Source: Azophilus sp965200465 (lineage in GTDB: Bacteria > Pseudomonadota > Gammaproteobacteria > Pseudomonadales > Azotimanducaceae). Taken from it: a stretch of 64,000 bases of DNA. The notes below the pieces were generated by a model, which ran no database searches, was not told where the DNA came from, and saw nothing but the letters and a program-made list of their open reading frames with translations. This document shows positions 43,876 to 52,748 of this stretch, piece by piece. How positions within the stretch are numbered: position 1 is the stretch's first letter; each line of letters starts with the position of its first letter. The stretch lies in contig OZ241358.1 of the NCBI GenBank assembly GCA_965200465.1, forward strand, positions 1,612,001 to 1,676,000, in the 5' to 3' direction. The translations under genes were made by a program, and so were the position numbers.

Positions 43876-44793
43876 CTAAAACCCAACCCGCCCGGAGGCC
43901 CAGTCCTTGATGAGGTGGTGGGCGATGGCGATGGGGCCGGGGAGCTTCAGGGTTGGGGAGGAATCGTTCAAGGCGGCTAGCGCCTCGCTGCGCTCGAACC
44001 AGCGGACGTCCGCCATTTCCTCCGGGTCCATGCGGATGTCATGGCTTTCCGCCTGCCCGTGGCAGCCGATCATGAGGGACGATGGGAAGGGCCAAGGCTG
44101 GGAGGAGTGGTAGCGCACTTCGCCGACGGCGATGCCCGCCTCCTCCCGCACCTCGCGGCGCACCGCCTCCTCAATGGACTCGCCCTGGTCCATGAAACCC
44201 GCCAAGGCGGAGTACATGCCGATGCGCACCAGTGGGCCGTGGGGCTGCCCCAACAGGCAGCGCTCCCCGGCGACGACGAGCATGATGACCACCGGGTCCG
44301 TGCGCGGGAAGTGCTCCGCGGCGCAGGCGGAGCAGCGCCGCAGATGGCCGCCCTTCTCCGGCGCCGTTGCCGCGCCGCACTGGGCGCAAAACCGATGCCG
44401 CTGATGCCAGCCAAGCTGCGCCCTGGCCTGGGCCACCACCCCGGCGTCTCCCGGCACCAAGCGCATGGCCGCCATGCGGCAGTCCTCAAAGCGCCAGCCG
44501 CCGCCCAAGCCAAGCCGGCCGATGGGGTCCTCATGGCCGGAGACATCCACCGCGAAATAGGCCATGTCCTCCGCCAAGCCCAGCAGCACCGGCGATGCGC
44601 CATTGCCCACCGCCTCCACTTCGGCAACGGAAACCCAGCCCAAGCCATTGCCATTGAGCAGAACCTTCAAGTCCGCAAAGGGCAGGAAGCGGCTGGCAAA
44701 GTCCTTCTGCGCCCGCGCCAACCAAGCCGCATCCCGCCGCTGCGCATCGGCCCGGTCCAGCGGGTTGCCGCTGAAAGTGTGGATCATGCTCAT
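43876..44793 (-). CDS. nudC: NADH pyrophosphatase / NAD-decapping Nudix hydrolase NudC
   Basis: A 305-residue Nudix enzyme that hydrolyses NADH and removes NAD caps from RNA. It has an N-terminal domain, a zinc ribbon with four cysteines (Cys136, 139, 154, 157 in FCAQCG and RRCSAC), the Nudix box GFMDQGESIEEAVRREVREE (199-218, then AGI), and SQPWPFPSS (231-239), which identifies the NudC subfamily. The start MSMIHTF at 44793 is the first with an NudC-like continuation; no strong ribosome site is seen and ATG 44787 is possible. Confidence 0.92.
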   Translation of the reverse strand: MSMIHTFSGNPLDRADAQRRDAAWLARAQKDFASRFLPFADLKVLLNGNGLGWVSVAEVEAVGNGASPVLLGLAEDMAYFAVDVSGHEDPIGRLGLGGGWRFEDCRMAAMRLVPGDAGVVAQARAQLGWHQRHRFCAQCGAATAPEKGGHLRRCSACAAEHFPRTDPVVIMLVVAGERCLLGQPHGPLVRIGMYSALAGFMDQGESIEEAVRREVREEAGIAVGEVRYHSSQPWPFPSSLMIGCHGQAESHDIRMDPEEMADVRWFERSEALAALNDSSPTLKLPGPIAIAHHLIKDWASGRVGF

Positions 44794-45026
44794 GGAGTGA
44801 CGAGGTGACAGAGGGAACAATAAACGGGCTGGCATCATAACAGCATCCCATCACGCCACCCGCCAAAGCAGACCCGAACCCCCGTCTAAGAACTCGTTGA
44901 AGCACGCTGAGATCGGCGCACCAAGACTGCGCAAGCGGAGGAGCCGCCAAAATCCGGTGGGAATTCACAACGGGCCAAGCTACAATCCCGCCCGTAGCCG
45001 CAACCGAGAATAAGGAGAATCCCCTG

Positions 45027-45254
45027 ATGGGCGCCGAACAATGGGTCAACATCACGGTGGGCCTCGCCGTCATCGCCTTTCTGTGGAGCCTGCACCGCGA
45101 CATCGCCGGCCTGCACCGCGACATCGGCGGACTGCACCGCGACATCGCCGGGCTGCATGGCCAATTTGCCGACCTGCGCGAGCGCATGGCTAGGCTTGAA
45201 GGGCTGTTCGCGGGCTTCACCGGGCGGCGCCACGAGGAGAGCGAGCGTGTTTGA
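45027..45254 (+). CDS. Small membrane-anchored coiled-coil protein with heptad repeats
   Basis: A 75-residue protein with AGGAG nine bases before the ATG. One membrane helix (VNITVGLAVIAFLWSL) is followed by three near-identical heptads LHRDIAG, LHRDIGG, LHRDIAG and a helical tail (LRERMARLEGLFAGF), so it should form a coiled coil in the cytoplasm or periplasm. The 21-base DNA units are nearly identical, a sign of recent repeat expansion. The function is unknown. It is 96 bases before a Rieske oxygenase gene. Confidence 0.7.
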   Translation: MGAEQWVNITVGLAVIAFLWSLHRDIAGLHRDIGGLHRDIAGLHGQFADLRERMARLEGLFAGFTGRRHEESERV

Positions 45255-45350
45255 ACGGCTAGTCGCCGCCCTGCCTGCCCATCTGGCAAGTTCCTTTAGT
45301 TGCCGTAAACTTGGCCGCCGGATCCAACCAACGATCTGTAAGGAGGGGTT

Positions 45351-46646
45351 GTGAACCAAGAGGAAATCGCCCGCCTGCGGGATTTGATGGAGTTCGAGGC
45401 CGGGCGCACGGAACCGCCCAGCGGCTTTCCGGCGCTGCCGGACATTCCCGGCGGGCGCTACACGGACCCGCGCTTCCACCAACTGGAGAAGGAGCACATC
45501 TGGCGCAAGTCCTGGCTGCTGGCCAGCCACATTGACGAGGTGCCGGAACCCGGCTGCTTCCGCCTGTGGGAGAACGCCGGCCAGCCGGTGCTCATCGTCC
45601 ATGCGGACGGCGGCGCCGTAAACGCCTTCTACAACACCTGCAGCCACCGCGGCGCCCCCATCGTCACCGAAGCGTTCGGCCAGCGCCCGCGCCTGGTGTG
45701 CAAGTACCACGGCTGGACCTACAACCACGAAGGCGATCTGCTGGCCATTCGGGACCCGGAGGACTTCCGCGGGCTGGACTTCTCCTGCCGCGGCCTCAAG
45801 CGCATCCGCTGCGAGCGGTTCGGCAACCTGATCTTCGTCAACTTCGACGAAAACGCCCCCAGCCTGCTGGATTGGCTTGGCCCCATCGCCGACGAGTGGC
45901 GGGAGTTCCAGTTCAACAACTGCCGCCTGGCGGCCCGCCACTCCTTCGACCTGCACTGCAACTGGAAGATCGCCATGGAGGCCAACACCGAGGTCTATCA
46001 TGTGCGCAGCATCCACCCGAAGACCGTCTCCCCCATCCTGGACGACCGGCGCAACGTCAACACCCTCTACCCCAACGGCCACGGGCGCATGGTGGCGCCG
46101 GCCCCCAAGAACGCCCTGCAGCGCGACGGCGCCAAGAAATCGGCCCTCGCCCTGCCCACGGAGATCAACCAGATCGAGACCGTCGGCGAAATCGGCCGCA
46201 CCTGCACGCAAAGCTACGGCATCTTCCCCAACTGGGTCTCCCCGCTAAGCCACCTGACCCTGCCGCCGCTGCTGTTCTGGCCCAACGGCATCAGCAAGTG
46301 CCGGCTGGAGACCTGGACACTGGCCCCGGACTGGGGAAACAACCCCAAGCCGGACATGTGGACGGTCAACGACGGGGAGCAGCTCACCCAAGTGCTCATC
46401 GAGGACACCGAATTCGGTGAGTGGATCCAGAAGTCCGTGCAGTCCTACGGCTTCAAGGGGGTGCCCCTAAGCTACCAGGAGGCGCGCATCTACCACTGGA
46501 ACCAACAGGCCGACCGCATGATCGGCATCGACAACATCCCGGAGGAACTGCGCGTCGCCCAAGTGATCGGCGACGAGTGGATCCACCCCAACGACCCGCG
46601 CCTCGACCAAATGGCGGCGCTGGAGTCCCGCAGGAAGTCCGCTTAA
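45351..46646 (+). CDS. Rieske non-haem iron oxygenase, alpha subunit
   Basis: A 431-residue aromatic-ring-hydroxylating-type oxygenase. The Rieske [2Fe-2S] site is CSHRG and CKYHGW (Cys97, His99, Cys117, His120); the mononuclear iron site is in NTEVYHVRSIH (His217, His222, with a distal acidic residue). The GTG start follows GGAGG closely. It is followed on the same strand by a zinc-type alcohol dehydrogenase-like reductase and a TonB receptor, which suggests degradation or O-demethylation of an imported compound. No ferredoxin or reductase partner gene is adjacent. Confidence 0.92.
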   Translation: MNQEEIARLRDLMEFEAGRTEPPSGFPALPDIPGGRYTDPRFHQLEKEHIWRKSWLLASHIDEVPEPGCFRLWENAGQPVLIVHADGGAVNAFYNTCSHRGAPIVTEAFGQRPRLVCKYHGWTYNHEGDLLAIRDPEDFRGLDFSCRGLKRIRCERFGNLIFVNFDENAPSLLDWLGPIADEWREFQFNNCRLAARHSFDLHCNWKIAMEANTEVYHVRSIHPKTVSPILDDRRNVNTLYPNGHGRMVAPAPKNALQRDGAKKSALALPTEINQIETVGEIGRTCTQSYGIFPNWVSPLSHLTLPPLLFWPNGISKCRLETWTLAPDWGNNPKPDMWTVNDGEQLTQVLIEDTEFGEWIQKSVQSYGFKGVPLSYQEARIYHWNQQADRMIGIDNIPEELRVAQVIGDEWIHPNDPRLDQMAALESRRKSA

Positions 46647-46827
46647 GCGGCGCTTGTGCACGCCTAAGTTCCCGCGGCCTGCAAAACCAAGACACCGCCA
46701 AGCAGCCATCTGCGGGGGCGGCCAGGTCGGTCGGCTTGGGGCCGTCACGCCTATGGCGTTTGCTATATGGACAGCCCATTTCCGGGTTGCTAGTTTGTGC
46801 GGCCAAGGTGAAACGGGCGTAGGACTG

Positions 46828-47820
46828 ATGCGGGCGCACATTCTGCACACCCCAGGCGAGGATGCGCAAACGGAATTGGGCGAGGTGCCGAGGCCGCGCC
46901 CCGGTCCCGGCGAAGTATTGGTGGAGAACCACTTCGCCGCCCTGAACTGGGGCGACACGCAGATCCGGCGCGGCCACTATCCCAACCTGTCCCACCTGCG
47001 CTTTCCGCTCATCATGGGCGAGGAGTTCGCTGGCGTCGTGGCGGAGGTTGGCGCAAAGGTGGCCGGCATCAAGCCCGGCGACCGGGTGGCGGCCAGCAAT
47101 TTGCAAAGAGGCGGATTTGCGGAATGCGCCATCGCCCCGGCAGCGCGGGCCATCAAGCTGGCCGACCACATTCCGCTGGACCAGGCGGCGGCTTTTTTTG
47201 TGGTGGCCCGCACGGCCTATCACTTGCTGTTCAGCGCCTTCAACCTAAGGGCCGGCCACCGGGTGCTGGTGCATCCCATCTCCGGCGGCGTGGGCCTGAT
47301 GGTCACGCAAATGGCCGTGCAAGCCGGCGCCAAGGTCATCGGCACCACCTATTCGCCGCACAAGATTGCGCAAGCGCTGAACTTGGGCGCCGAATTGGTC
47401 ATCGATCGCAGCCAGTGCGACTTCGTGCAGGAGGTGATGGCGCACACCAACGGCGAGGGCGTCGATCTGGTGGTGGACTCGCTCGGCGGCGCAACCCTTT
47501 GGCAAAGTTTCGACGCCTTGGCGCTCTACGGCCGCGTGGTGAACATCGGCGAAACCCAAGGCTGGCCCGAGGGTGCCGTGCGGGACTTGCGCGACAAACT
47601 GTATGAACGCTCCACCTCCTTCGCTGGGTTCGAGCTGGACGTTTGCGAAGGCACGCTGCACTGGATGCAGGGCACCCAATACTGCCTGGAGGGCTTGGCC
47701 AGCGGCAAGCTGGCTGCGCCCATCGCCGAAGTGTTTCCTTTCAAGCGGTGTCCGGAAATGTTCGCCGCGCTGGAGTCCAGAAAGCTCTCCGGCAAGTGCC
47801 TATTGCGGATCAAGGACTGA
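46828..47820 (+). CDS. Medium-chain (quinone oxidoreductase-like) dehydrogenase
   Basis: A 330-residue NADPH-dependent enzyme of the MDR superfamily, quinone oxidoreductase/enoyl reductase branch: GEVLVENHFAALNWGDTQIR, GEEFAGVVAEVG, cofactor loop VHPISGGVGLMVTQMA and VDSLGGATLWQSF. It has no zinc-ligand set in the usual positions, so it is of the zinc-free type. The ATG at 46828 follows AGGA by three bases; the open frame extends to 46654 without support. Possibly co-transcribed with the Rieske oxygenase 181 bases upstream. Confidence 0.88.
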   Translation: MRAHILHTPGEDAQTELGEVPRPRPGPGEVLVENHFAALNWGDTQIRRGHYPNLSHLRFPLIMGEEFAGVVAEVGAKVAGIKPGDRVAASNLQRGGFAECAIAPAARAIKLADHIPLDQAAAFFVVARTAYHLLFSAFNLRAGHRVLVHPISGGVGLMVTQMAVQAGAKVIGTTYSPHKIAQALNLGAELVIDRSQCDFVQEVMAHTNGEGVDLVVDSLGGATLWQSFDALALYGRVVNIGETQGWPEGAVRDLRDKLYERSTSFAGFELDVCEGTLHWMQGTQYCLEGLASGKLAAPIAEVFPFKRCPEMFAALESRKLSGKCLLRIKD

Positions 47821-47877
47821 TCGCCAAGCTGTTGCGGTCAGGGAAGGGCCATCAAGGCCAAGCAGGGAGGAATCGAG

Positions 47878-50082
47878 ATGAACAACCATGCAATGCGGCT
47901 AGGGCTGGGCTTGGCGGTGCTGCTGCCATGCGGTGCGCCCCAATCTTCCACCATCATTGAAGAAGTGGTGGTCGTTGCGCAAAAGCGGGAGCAGAACATC
48001 CAGGACGTGGGCAGCTCCGTGACGGCCGTCACCGGCGCCCAGTTCAAGGAGCTGGGGATGGACAACGTGGCCGGCATCACCGCCCAAACCCCGAACTTCA
48101 GCTACGCCGCGCCCTTAGGCGAGGGCACCACCCCTGGGCTTTCCATTCGCGGCGTGGGCGTCAACTCCTTCACCGACACCGCCGAAAGCCCAGTGGCCAT
48201 GTACGTTGATGAGGTGTTCCTAGGCACTTTGCCCGGCCAAGGCTCCCTGCTGTTCGACATCGAGCGGGTGGAGGTGCTGCGCGGGCCGCAAGGCACCCTC
48301 TACGGCCGCAACAACACCGCCGGCTTGGCCCACTTCATCACCCGCAAGCCCAGCGCGGATTTTGAAGCCTATGGCGAGGCCACTTTTGGCAGCTACGACC
48401 GCATCAAATTTGAAGGCGCCGCCGGCGGCTCGCTGTCGGATGCGGTGCGCGGCCGGGTTTCCTTCCTGCACGACGAAAACGACGGTTATCAGGTGGACCG
48501 GATTCGCGGCGGCCGAGCAGCCTCCGCCAACATCGAGGCCTACCGCCTGCAACTGGACATCGACCTAAGCGCCGAAGCCTATCTGTACCTGAACCTGCAC
48601 GGCGCCAACATGGACAACATCCCCACCATCTACAAGCACCGGGGCTTGGTGACCGCCGCCGGCGATGACTGCGCCATTGAGGCCATCAAGGCCCGCCAAT
48701 GCTTTGACGTGTTCGGCTTTCGGGACGACAATCCCGACCCGAACCGCGTGACCTTGGACCCGAATTTCGACGTAAGCTTGGAAAACGACACCTTCGGAAC
48801 CTCCGCCAAGTTCGTCTGGGAGCGCGGCCCCTGGCAACTGGTGTCCATCACCGCCTTCGAGAACGTTGACAAGTCCCACACCGAAGCCAGCTTCTCCGGC
48901 ATCGACCTGCCCAACGCCAGCACCTTCGCCATCGACTCGGACCAATTCACTGAGGAGTTGCGCCTGCACAACAACGGCGATTCGATGAACTGGCTGCTCG
49001 GCTTCTACTACTACACGGACAGCAAGGAGGGCTTTCAAGACGTCGGCCCGCCGCAGTTCACCTCCTTCAACAACGCCTACGACCAAGACACCGACGCCTT
49101 CGCCTTCTTCGCCCACTGGGATCGCCGCATTGCCGACCGGCTGATCGCCAAGGCCGGCGTACGCTTCACCAGCGAGAAGAAGGACGTCAGCAACGTGGTG
49201 GACCCCGGCGGCGAGTTCAACTGGGACTCACCCCCGGACATGCCCGCCTTTCCACCGTTCACGCGGGAGGACGACTTTGAGTCGGACGATCTGTCCTGGG
49301 ACTTCGGCTTGAATTGGGAGCTGGGCGACAACAGCCTGCTGTTCGCCAACATCGCCCGCGGCTTCAAGAGCGGCGGCTTCAACACCAGCGGCTTCCTCGG
49401 TACGCCGGAGGAGCTCGAACCCTATGACAGCGAAGAGGTCACCATGTACGAGGTGGGCCTCAAGACCACCCAAATGGGCGGCCTGCTGCGCATCAACATC
49501 ACCGCCTTCTACAACGACTACAAGGACTTTCAGGCGTTCACGCAAAATCTGCTGCCCAGCGGCACCAACACGGTGGACCGCCTGACCAACGCCGGCAACG
49601 CCGAGGTGCTTGGCTTTGAGGCGGAGCTGATGGCGGCGCCCACGGATTGGTTTGAAATGCAGCTGGGGTTGGGGTATCTGAACACCGACACTTCCGACTT
49701 CATCAATGTCGGGCTGGGCGGCGCGGTGACCGATCTCTCCGGTGCCGAGCTGGTGCTTTCCCCGGAGCTTTCCGCCAACGGCATCTTCCGTTTGATGCAG
49801 CCGATGATGGGCGGCAAGGGCACCCTGCAAGTGGATTTCAACTACTCGGATGAATACTTCTTCGGCGCCTCCAACGAGCCCATCGACGTGGGCGGCGACT
49901 ATGTCATCTGGAACGCTAGGGCGGCTTGGACCAGCAATGATGGGCGCTACCAAGTGGCTGTCTTCGCCAAGAATCTAGGCGACAAGGACTACATATCCGA
50001 GGGGTTCAACTTCCTCGGCATGCAGTCCCTGATCTACAACCGCCCGCGCACCGCCGGCGTCAGCCTTACGATTGCCTATTGA
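47878..50082 (+). CDS. TonB-dependent receptor
   Basis: A complete 734-residue receptor: signal peptide ending near 24, TonB box TIIEEVVVVAQKREQN, plug domain with VEVLRGPQGTLYGRNNTAG, then barrel strands; the C-terminal part LIYNRPRTAGVSLTIAY is typical. GGGAGG seven bases before the ATG decides the start. A LuxR-type regulator gene follows 90 bases later on the same strand, and the oxygenase and dehydrogenase genes precede it, so an uptake-and-degradation unit is plausible (inference). The cargo is unknown. Confidence 0.95.
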   Translation: MNNHAMRLGLGLAVLLPCGAPQSSTIIEEVVVVAQKREQNIQDVGSSVTAVTGAQFKELGMDNVAGITAQTPNFSYAAPLGEGTTPGLSIRGVGVNSFTDTAESPVAMYVDEVFLGTLPGQGSLLFDIERVEVLRGPQGTLYGRNNTAGLAHFITRKPSADFEAYGEATFGSYDRIKFEGAAGGSLSDAVRGRVSFLHDENDGYQVDRIRGGRAASANIEAYRLQLDIDLSAEAYLYLNLHGANMDNIPTIYKHRGLVTAAGDDCAIEAIKARQCFDVFGFRDDNPDPNRVTLDPNFDVSLENDTFGTSAKFVWERGPWQLVSITAFENVDKSHTEASFSGIDLPNASTFAIDSDQFTEELRLHNNGDSMNWLLGFYYYTDSKEGFQDVGPPQFTSFNNAYDQDTDAFAFFAHWDRRIADRLIAKAGVRFTSEKKDVSNVVDPGGEFNWDSPPDMPAFPPFTREDDFESDDLSWDFGLNWELGDNSLLFANIARGFKSGGFNTSGFLGTPEELEPYDSEEVTMYEVGLKTTQMGGLLRINITAFYNDYKDFQAFTQNLLPSGTNTVDRLTNAGNAEVLGFEAELMAAPTDWFEMQLGLGYLNTDTSDFINVGLGGAVTDLSGAELVLSPELSANGIFRLMQPMMGGKGTLQVDFNYSDEYFFGASNEPIDVGGDYVIWNARAAWTSNDGRYQVAVFAKNLGDKDYISEGFNFLGMQSLIYNRPRTAGVSLTIAY

Positions 50083-50172
50083 AGCGGGTCGAAAGGCTTC
50101 GCCGGGAGGAGCCGGGCCGCGAATCACCGAGGCCGAGACACCTTGACCCGGCTGCCCGGCTGTGGTAAGCCA

Positions 50173-51033
50173 ATGTTGCCCATGGACGTTGGAAAATTGC
50201 CGCTGCAAGTCAATGCCCAAACGCACCGCCGGAAGCCCACCCTGGCGCTGGACAGCCGGCGATGGCATGAACAGCTTGCCGCGCTGATTGCGGACCTGCA
50301 TACGGAAGCCCTGCCCTCCCGCCTGCTGGAGACGATTTACGGCGTGGTCGCCATCGACAGCACCGTCGCCGTCATCTATCGGCGCAACGCACCGCCGATC
50401 TACCTGTTTGACGACCATCAACCAAAACGCCACGGGATAAACGTGGACCAGTATTTGGCGGGAACCTACCTGCTGGATCCGGTCTATCATGCGTTCATGC
50501 GCAACGCCCCTCCTGGGGTTTACCCGCTGAAGAACATAGCGCCCGATGAGTTCAGGCAATCCGAATACTACAGGTCCCACTATGCGCAAACGGGGCTCAG
50601 CGACGAAGTTTGCTACTTCGTCTCCTTGGACGATGGATCCATGCTGGTGCTCTCCCACGGCCGGGTTGCGGACAGCGGCGCCTTCACTGAGGAGGACATC
50701 TCCCAGCTTAAGCGCATCGAACCAGTGGTTCGCGCTACGGCCATCTCCTATTGGACGGCACTAGGCCAAGCCCGGCTGCTGGAGGGTGAAGCCGCTTCGG
50801 TCAGCCAGAAGGTGCGGCACACTCTGGAGCACTTCGCATCAGACGTCTTGACCAAGCGGGAGCGTCAGCTCGTGATGCTGATGCTGAGGGGGCATTCAAC
50901 CAAGTCCATTGCCGCGGCGATGGGCATCGCCCCGGGCACGGCGAGAATTCACCGGCAGAACGTGTATGCAAAGCTCGTCGTCTCCTCCCAGGCGGAGCTG
51001 TTCTCCCTATTCATTGACACGCTGCGGCACTAG
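50173..51033 (+). CDS. LuxR-type transcriptional regulator
   Basis: A regulator of about 286 residues. The C-terminal LuxR/FixJ helix-turn-helix is clear: LTKRERQLVMLMLRGHSTKS, AAAMGIAPGTARIHRQNVYA, then KLVVSSQAELFSLFID. The N-terminal 180 residues have no response-regulator aspartate signature and no autoinducer-domain triad that I can place, so the signal is unknown. ATG 50173 is preferred over TTG 50143. It probably controls the receptor/oxygenase genes upstream or the antiporter downstream. Confidence 0.85.
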   Translation: MLPMDVGKLPLQVNAQTHRRKPTLALDSRRWHEQLAALIADLHTEALPSRLLETIYGVVAIDSTVAVIYRRNAPPIYLFDDHQPKRHGINVDQYLAGTYLLDPVYHAFMRNAPPGVYPLKNIAPDEFRQSEYYRSHYAQTGLSDEVCYFVSLDDGSMLVLSHGRVADSGAFTEEDISQLKRIEPVVRATAISYWTALGQARLLEGEAASVSQKVRHTLEHFASDVLTKRERQLVMLMLRGHSTKSIAAAMGIAPGTARIHRQNVYAKLVVSSQAELFSLFIDTLRH

Positions 51034-51105
51034 CCCGAACCTCGAGCTTCGCGCTTCCAACAAACCGACCAGGGCCGTGACGGCGCCGCCGCACCCAACA
51101 ACCTC

Positions 51106-52512
51106 TCAGGCGAAGGCGAAAAAGCAGGCCGTGGCGATCAAGGCCGCAATCAGCGCATAGGGAAACTGCGAGAATGCATGGTCCATCGGGTCGCAGCCGC
51201 TCGCCCGAGCCGAAAGAATGGTGGCGTCCGCATAGAAGCAGGCATGGCTGCCGAATGCGCCGGCGGACACCACCGCGCCAATCACAACCGGCAGAGGAAC
51301 CTCCATCGCCATCGCCAGCGGCACCACGATGGGCAGGGAGATGGCGATGACGCCCCAGAAAGTTGCGGCTGTGAAGGTCACCAGGGAAAGGGCAAGAAAG
51401 ACAACGGCGGGCATCCATTGCGGCGTCATGATGGGCGTGACGGTCTGAATGACGTACTCCGCGAGTTGCAGTTGTTCGTTGATGTCCCGCAGCATGAAGG
51501 TTACGGCGATCAGCACCAACAGAGGTATCATGAAGATGAATCCATCCTTGATGGCTGCAACCGCTTCGTTCCACTTCATGACGCCTTGCGCAACATAGAA
51601 CACGGCCGTGAACAGCACGGTGGCCACCATGCTTTGCAGAATATCGACCTCAAGGCCATCGGAAAAAAGCCAGAACGAAAGAACCAGCGCGCCGATGGGC
51701 ACTAGGAAATTGTGCAGCCGGCCCCCGTCCCCGGAATGTTCGCCGAGTTCGATGCCGGGTTCGGAGGATCGCTCCTCGCCCCGCTCCGTCCGCAATTCAA
51801 AAGACCGCATCGGGCCGATGAGGGGAATCGCCCGCATTCCCACCAACGGCACCATCAACACCGTAGCCCATGCGTAGAACATGTAGGGAATGGCTTCCAA
51901 ATAGGCTATGAAACCGCCCCCAGCCGGCGCTGCATTGTTGGTTTCCAGCAGGCCCATCACCACCAGCGCCCAGGAAGTGATCGGGATCAAAATGCAAATC
52001 GGAGCGGCGGTTGAATCCACAACATAGGCCAGCATTTCCCGGGAAACCTTGAAACGGTCGGTGAGCGACTTCACGCTGGACCCAACCATCATGGCGTTCA
52101 GGTAGTCGTCTATGAAGATGACGATGCCCATCAGCCAAGTCATGACCACCGCATAAGCGCGATTTTTCATTTTGGGCCCCATGCTCGTGCTAAAGGCCGA
52201 AACGGCCCCGCCCCGCATCAGCAGCGCGACTAGGCTGCCGAACATGCCCGCAGTGATGGTTATCCAGCCGGTGATCTCCTCCTGCATGGTGGCCAAGGCG
52301 CCATCGGTGAAGGAGCCGAAGAAATCAGCGCCGGCCAACATCAAGTGGCCGGTCAGCACACCGGCGAACAATGCATGAAGGGGCCGCCGCGTGCCGATTG
52401 CGACCACGACGACTATGGCGGTGGGCAGCAAGGAAGTTGCGCTGATGGTTATCTCCCCTCCAGCCGGCCGGAAACAATTCGCTTCCCGTAAGTGCGGCGA
52501 GAATACCACCAT
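51106..52512 (-). CDS. NhaC-type Na+/H+ antiporter-like permease
   Basis: About 468 residues with eleven to twelve membrane segments, of the NhaC family of sodium/proton antiporters. The half-site motifs FIDDYLNAMMVGSSVKSLTD, YVVDSTAAPICILIPITSW and VVSAGAFGSHACFYADATI match the family. The ATG at 52512 is the nearest start before the first helix, but the N-terminal 25 residues are poorly hydrophobic and the true start may lie closer to SATSLLPTAIVVVVAIG. It converges with the LuxR-type gene. Confidence 0.83.
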   Translation of the reverse strand: MVVFSPHLREANCFRPAGGEITISATSLLPTAIVVVVAIGTRRPLHALFAGVLTGHLMLAGADFFGSFTDGALATMQEEITGWITITAGMFGSLVALLMRGGAVSAFSTSMGPKMKNRAYAVVMTWLMGIVIFIDDYLNAMMVGSSVKSLTDRFKVSREMLAYVVDSTAAPICILIPITSWALVVMGLLETNNAAPAGGGFIAYLEAIPYMFYAWATVLMVPLVGMRAIPLIGPMRSFELRTERGEERSSEPGIELGEHSGDGGRLHNFLVPIGALVLSFWLFSDGLEVDILQSMVATVLFTAVFYVAQGVMKWNEAVAAIKDGFIFMIPLLVLIAVTFMLRDINEQLQLAEYVIQTVTPIMTPQWMPAVVFLALSLVTFTAATFWGVIAISLPIVVPLAMAMEVPLPVVIGAVVSAGAFGSHACFYADATILSARASGCDPMDHAFSQFPYALIAALIATACFFAFA

Positions 52513-52594
52513 CCCTTGACGGGCGGATATATGGCCATCGTCATACCCCAGTCCCCGGCTCGCCGCCGCCGGCCCCTGGGAACGCGGGCCTCCG

Positions 52595-52704
52595 GCCCAG
52601 GCAGCAGGCCGTTGTAAGTCTCGCAACCATGCAATTGCCGGAAAAGTTCTTGCACGGCGCCCCTTGCAACACGCTGCAACGATTCCTTAAGCGGGGATTG
52701 GGTC
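52595..52704 (-). repeat. Dispersed repeat, copy without insertion
   Basis: Read on the minus strand it runs from CCCAATCCCCGCTTAA through GGAATCGTTGCAGCGTG and CCGGCAATTGCATGGTTGCG to CTGCTGCCTGGGCC. A second copy lies at 58889-59125, where a 125-base element interrupts it. Similarity over the shared 90 or so bases is about 80 percent by eye. Confidence 0.75.
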
Positions 52705-52748
52705 GTCATATAGGGTGGGGGGAAGGCGGCGCCTTCGGCCGCGGCGGT

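Noticed and set aside
44964..44986. TTCACA and TACAAT as a promoter for the small coiled-coil gene
   Set aside because: The spacing is only 11 bases, too short for a sigma-70 promoter.
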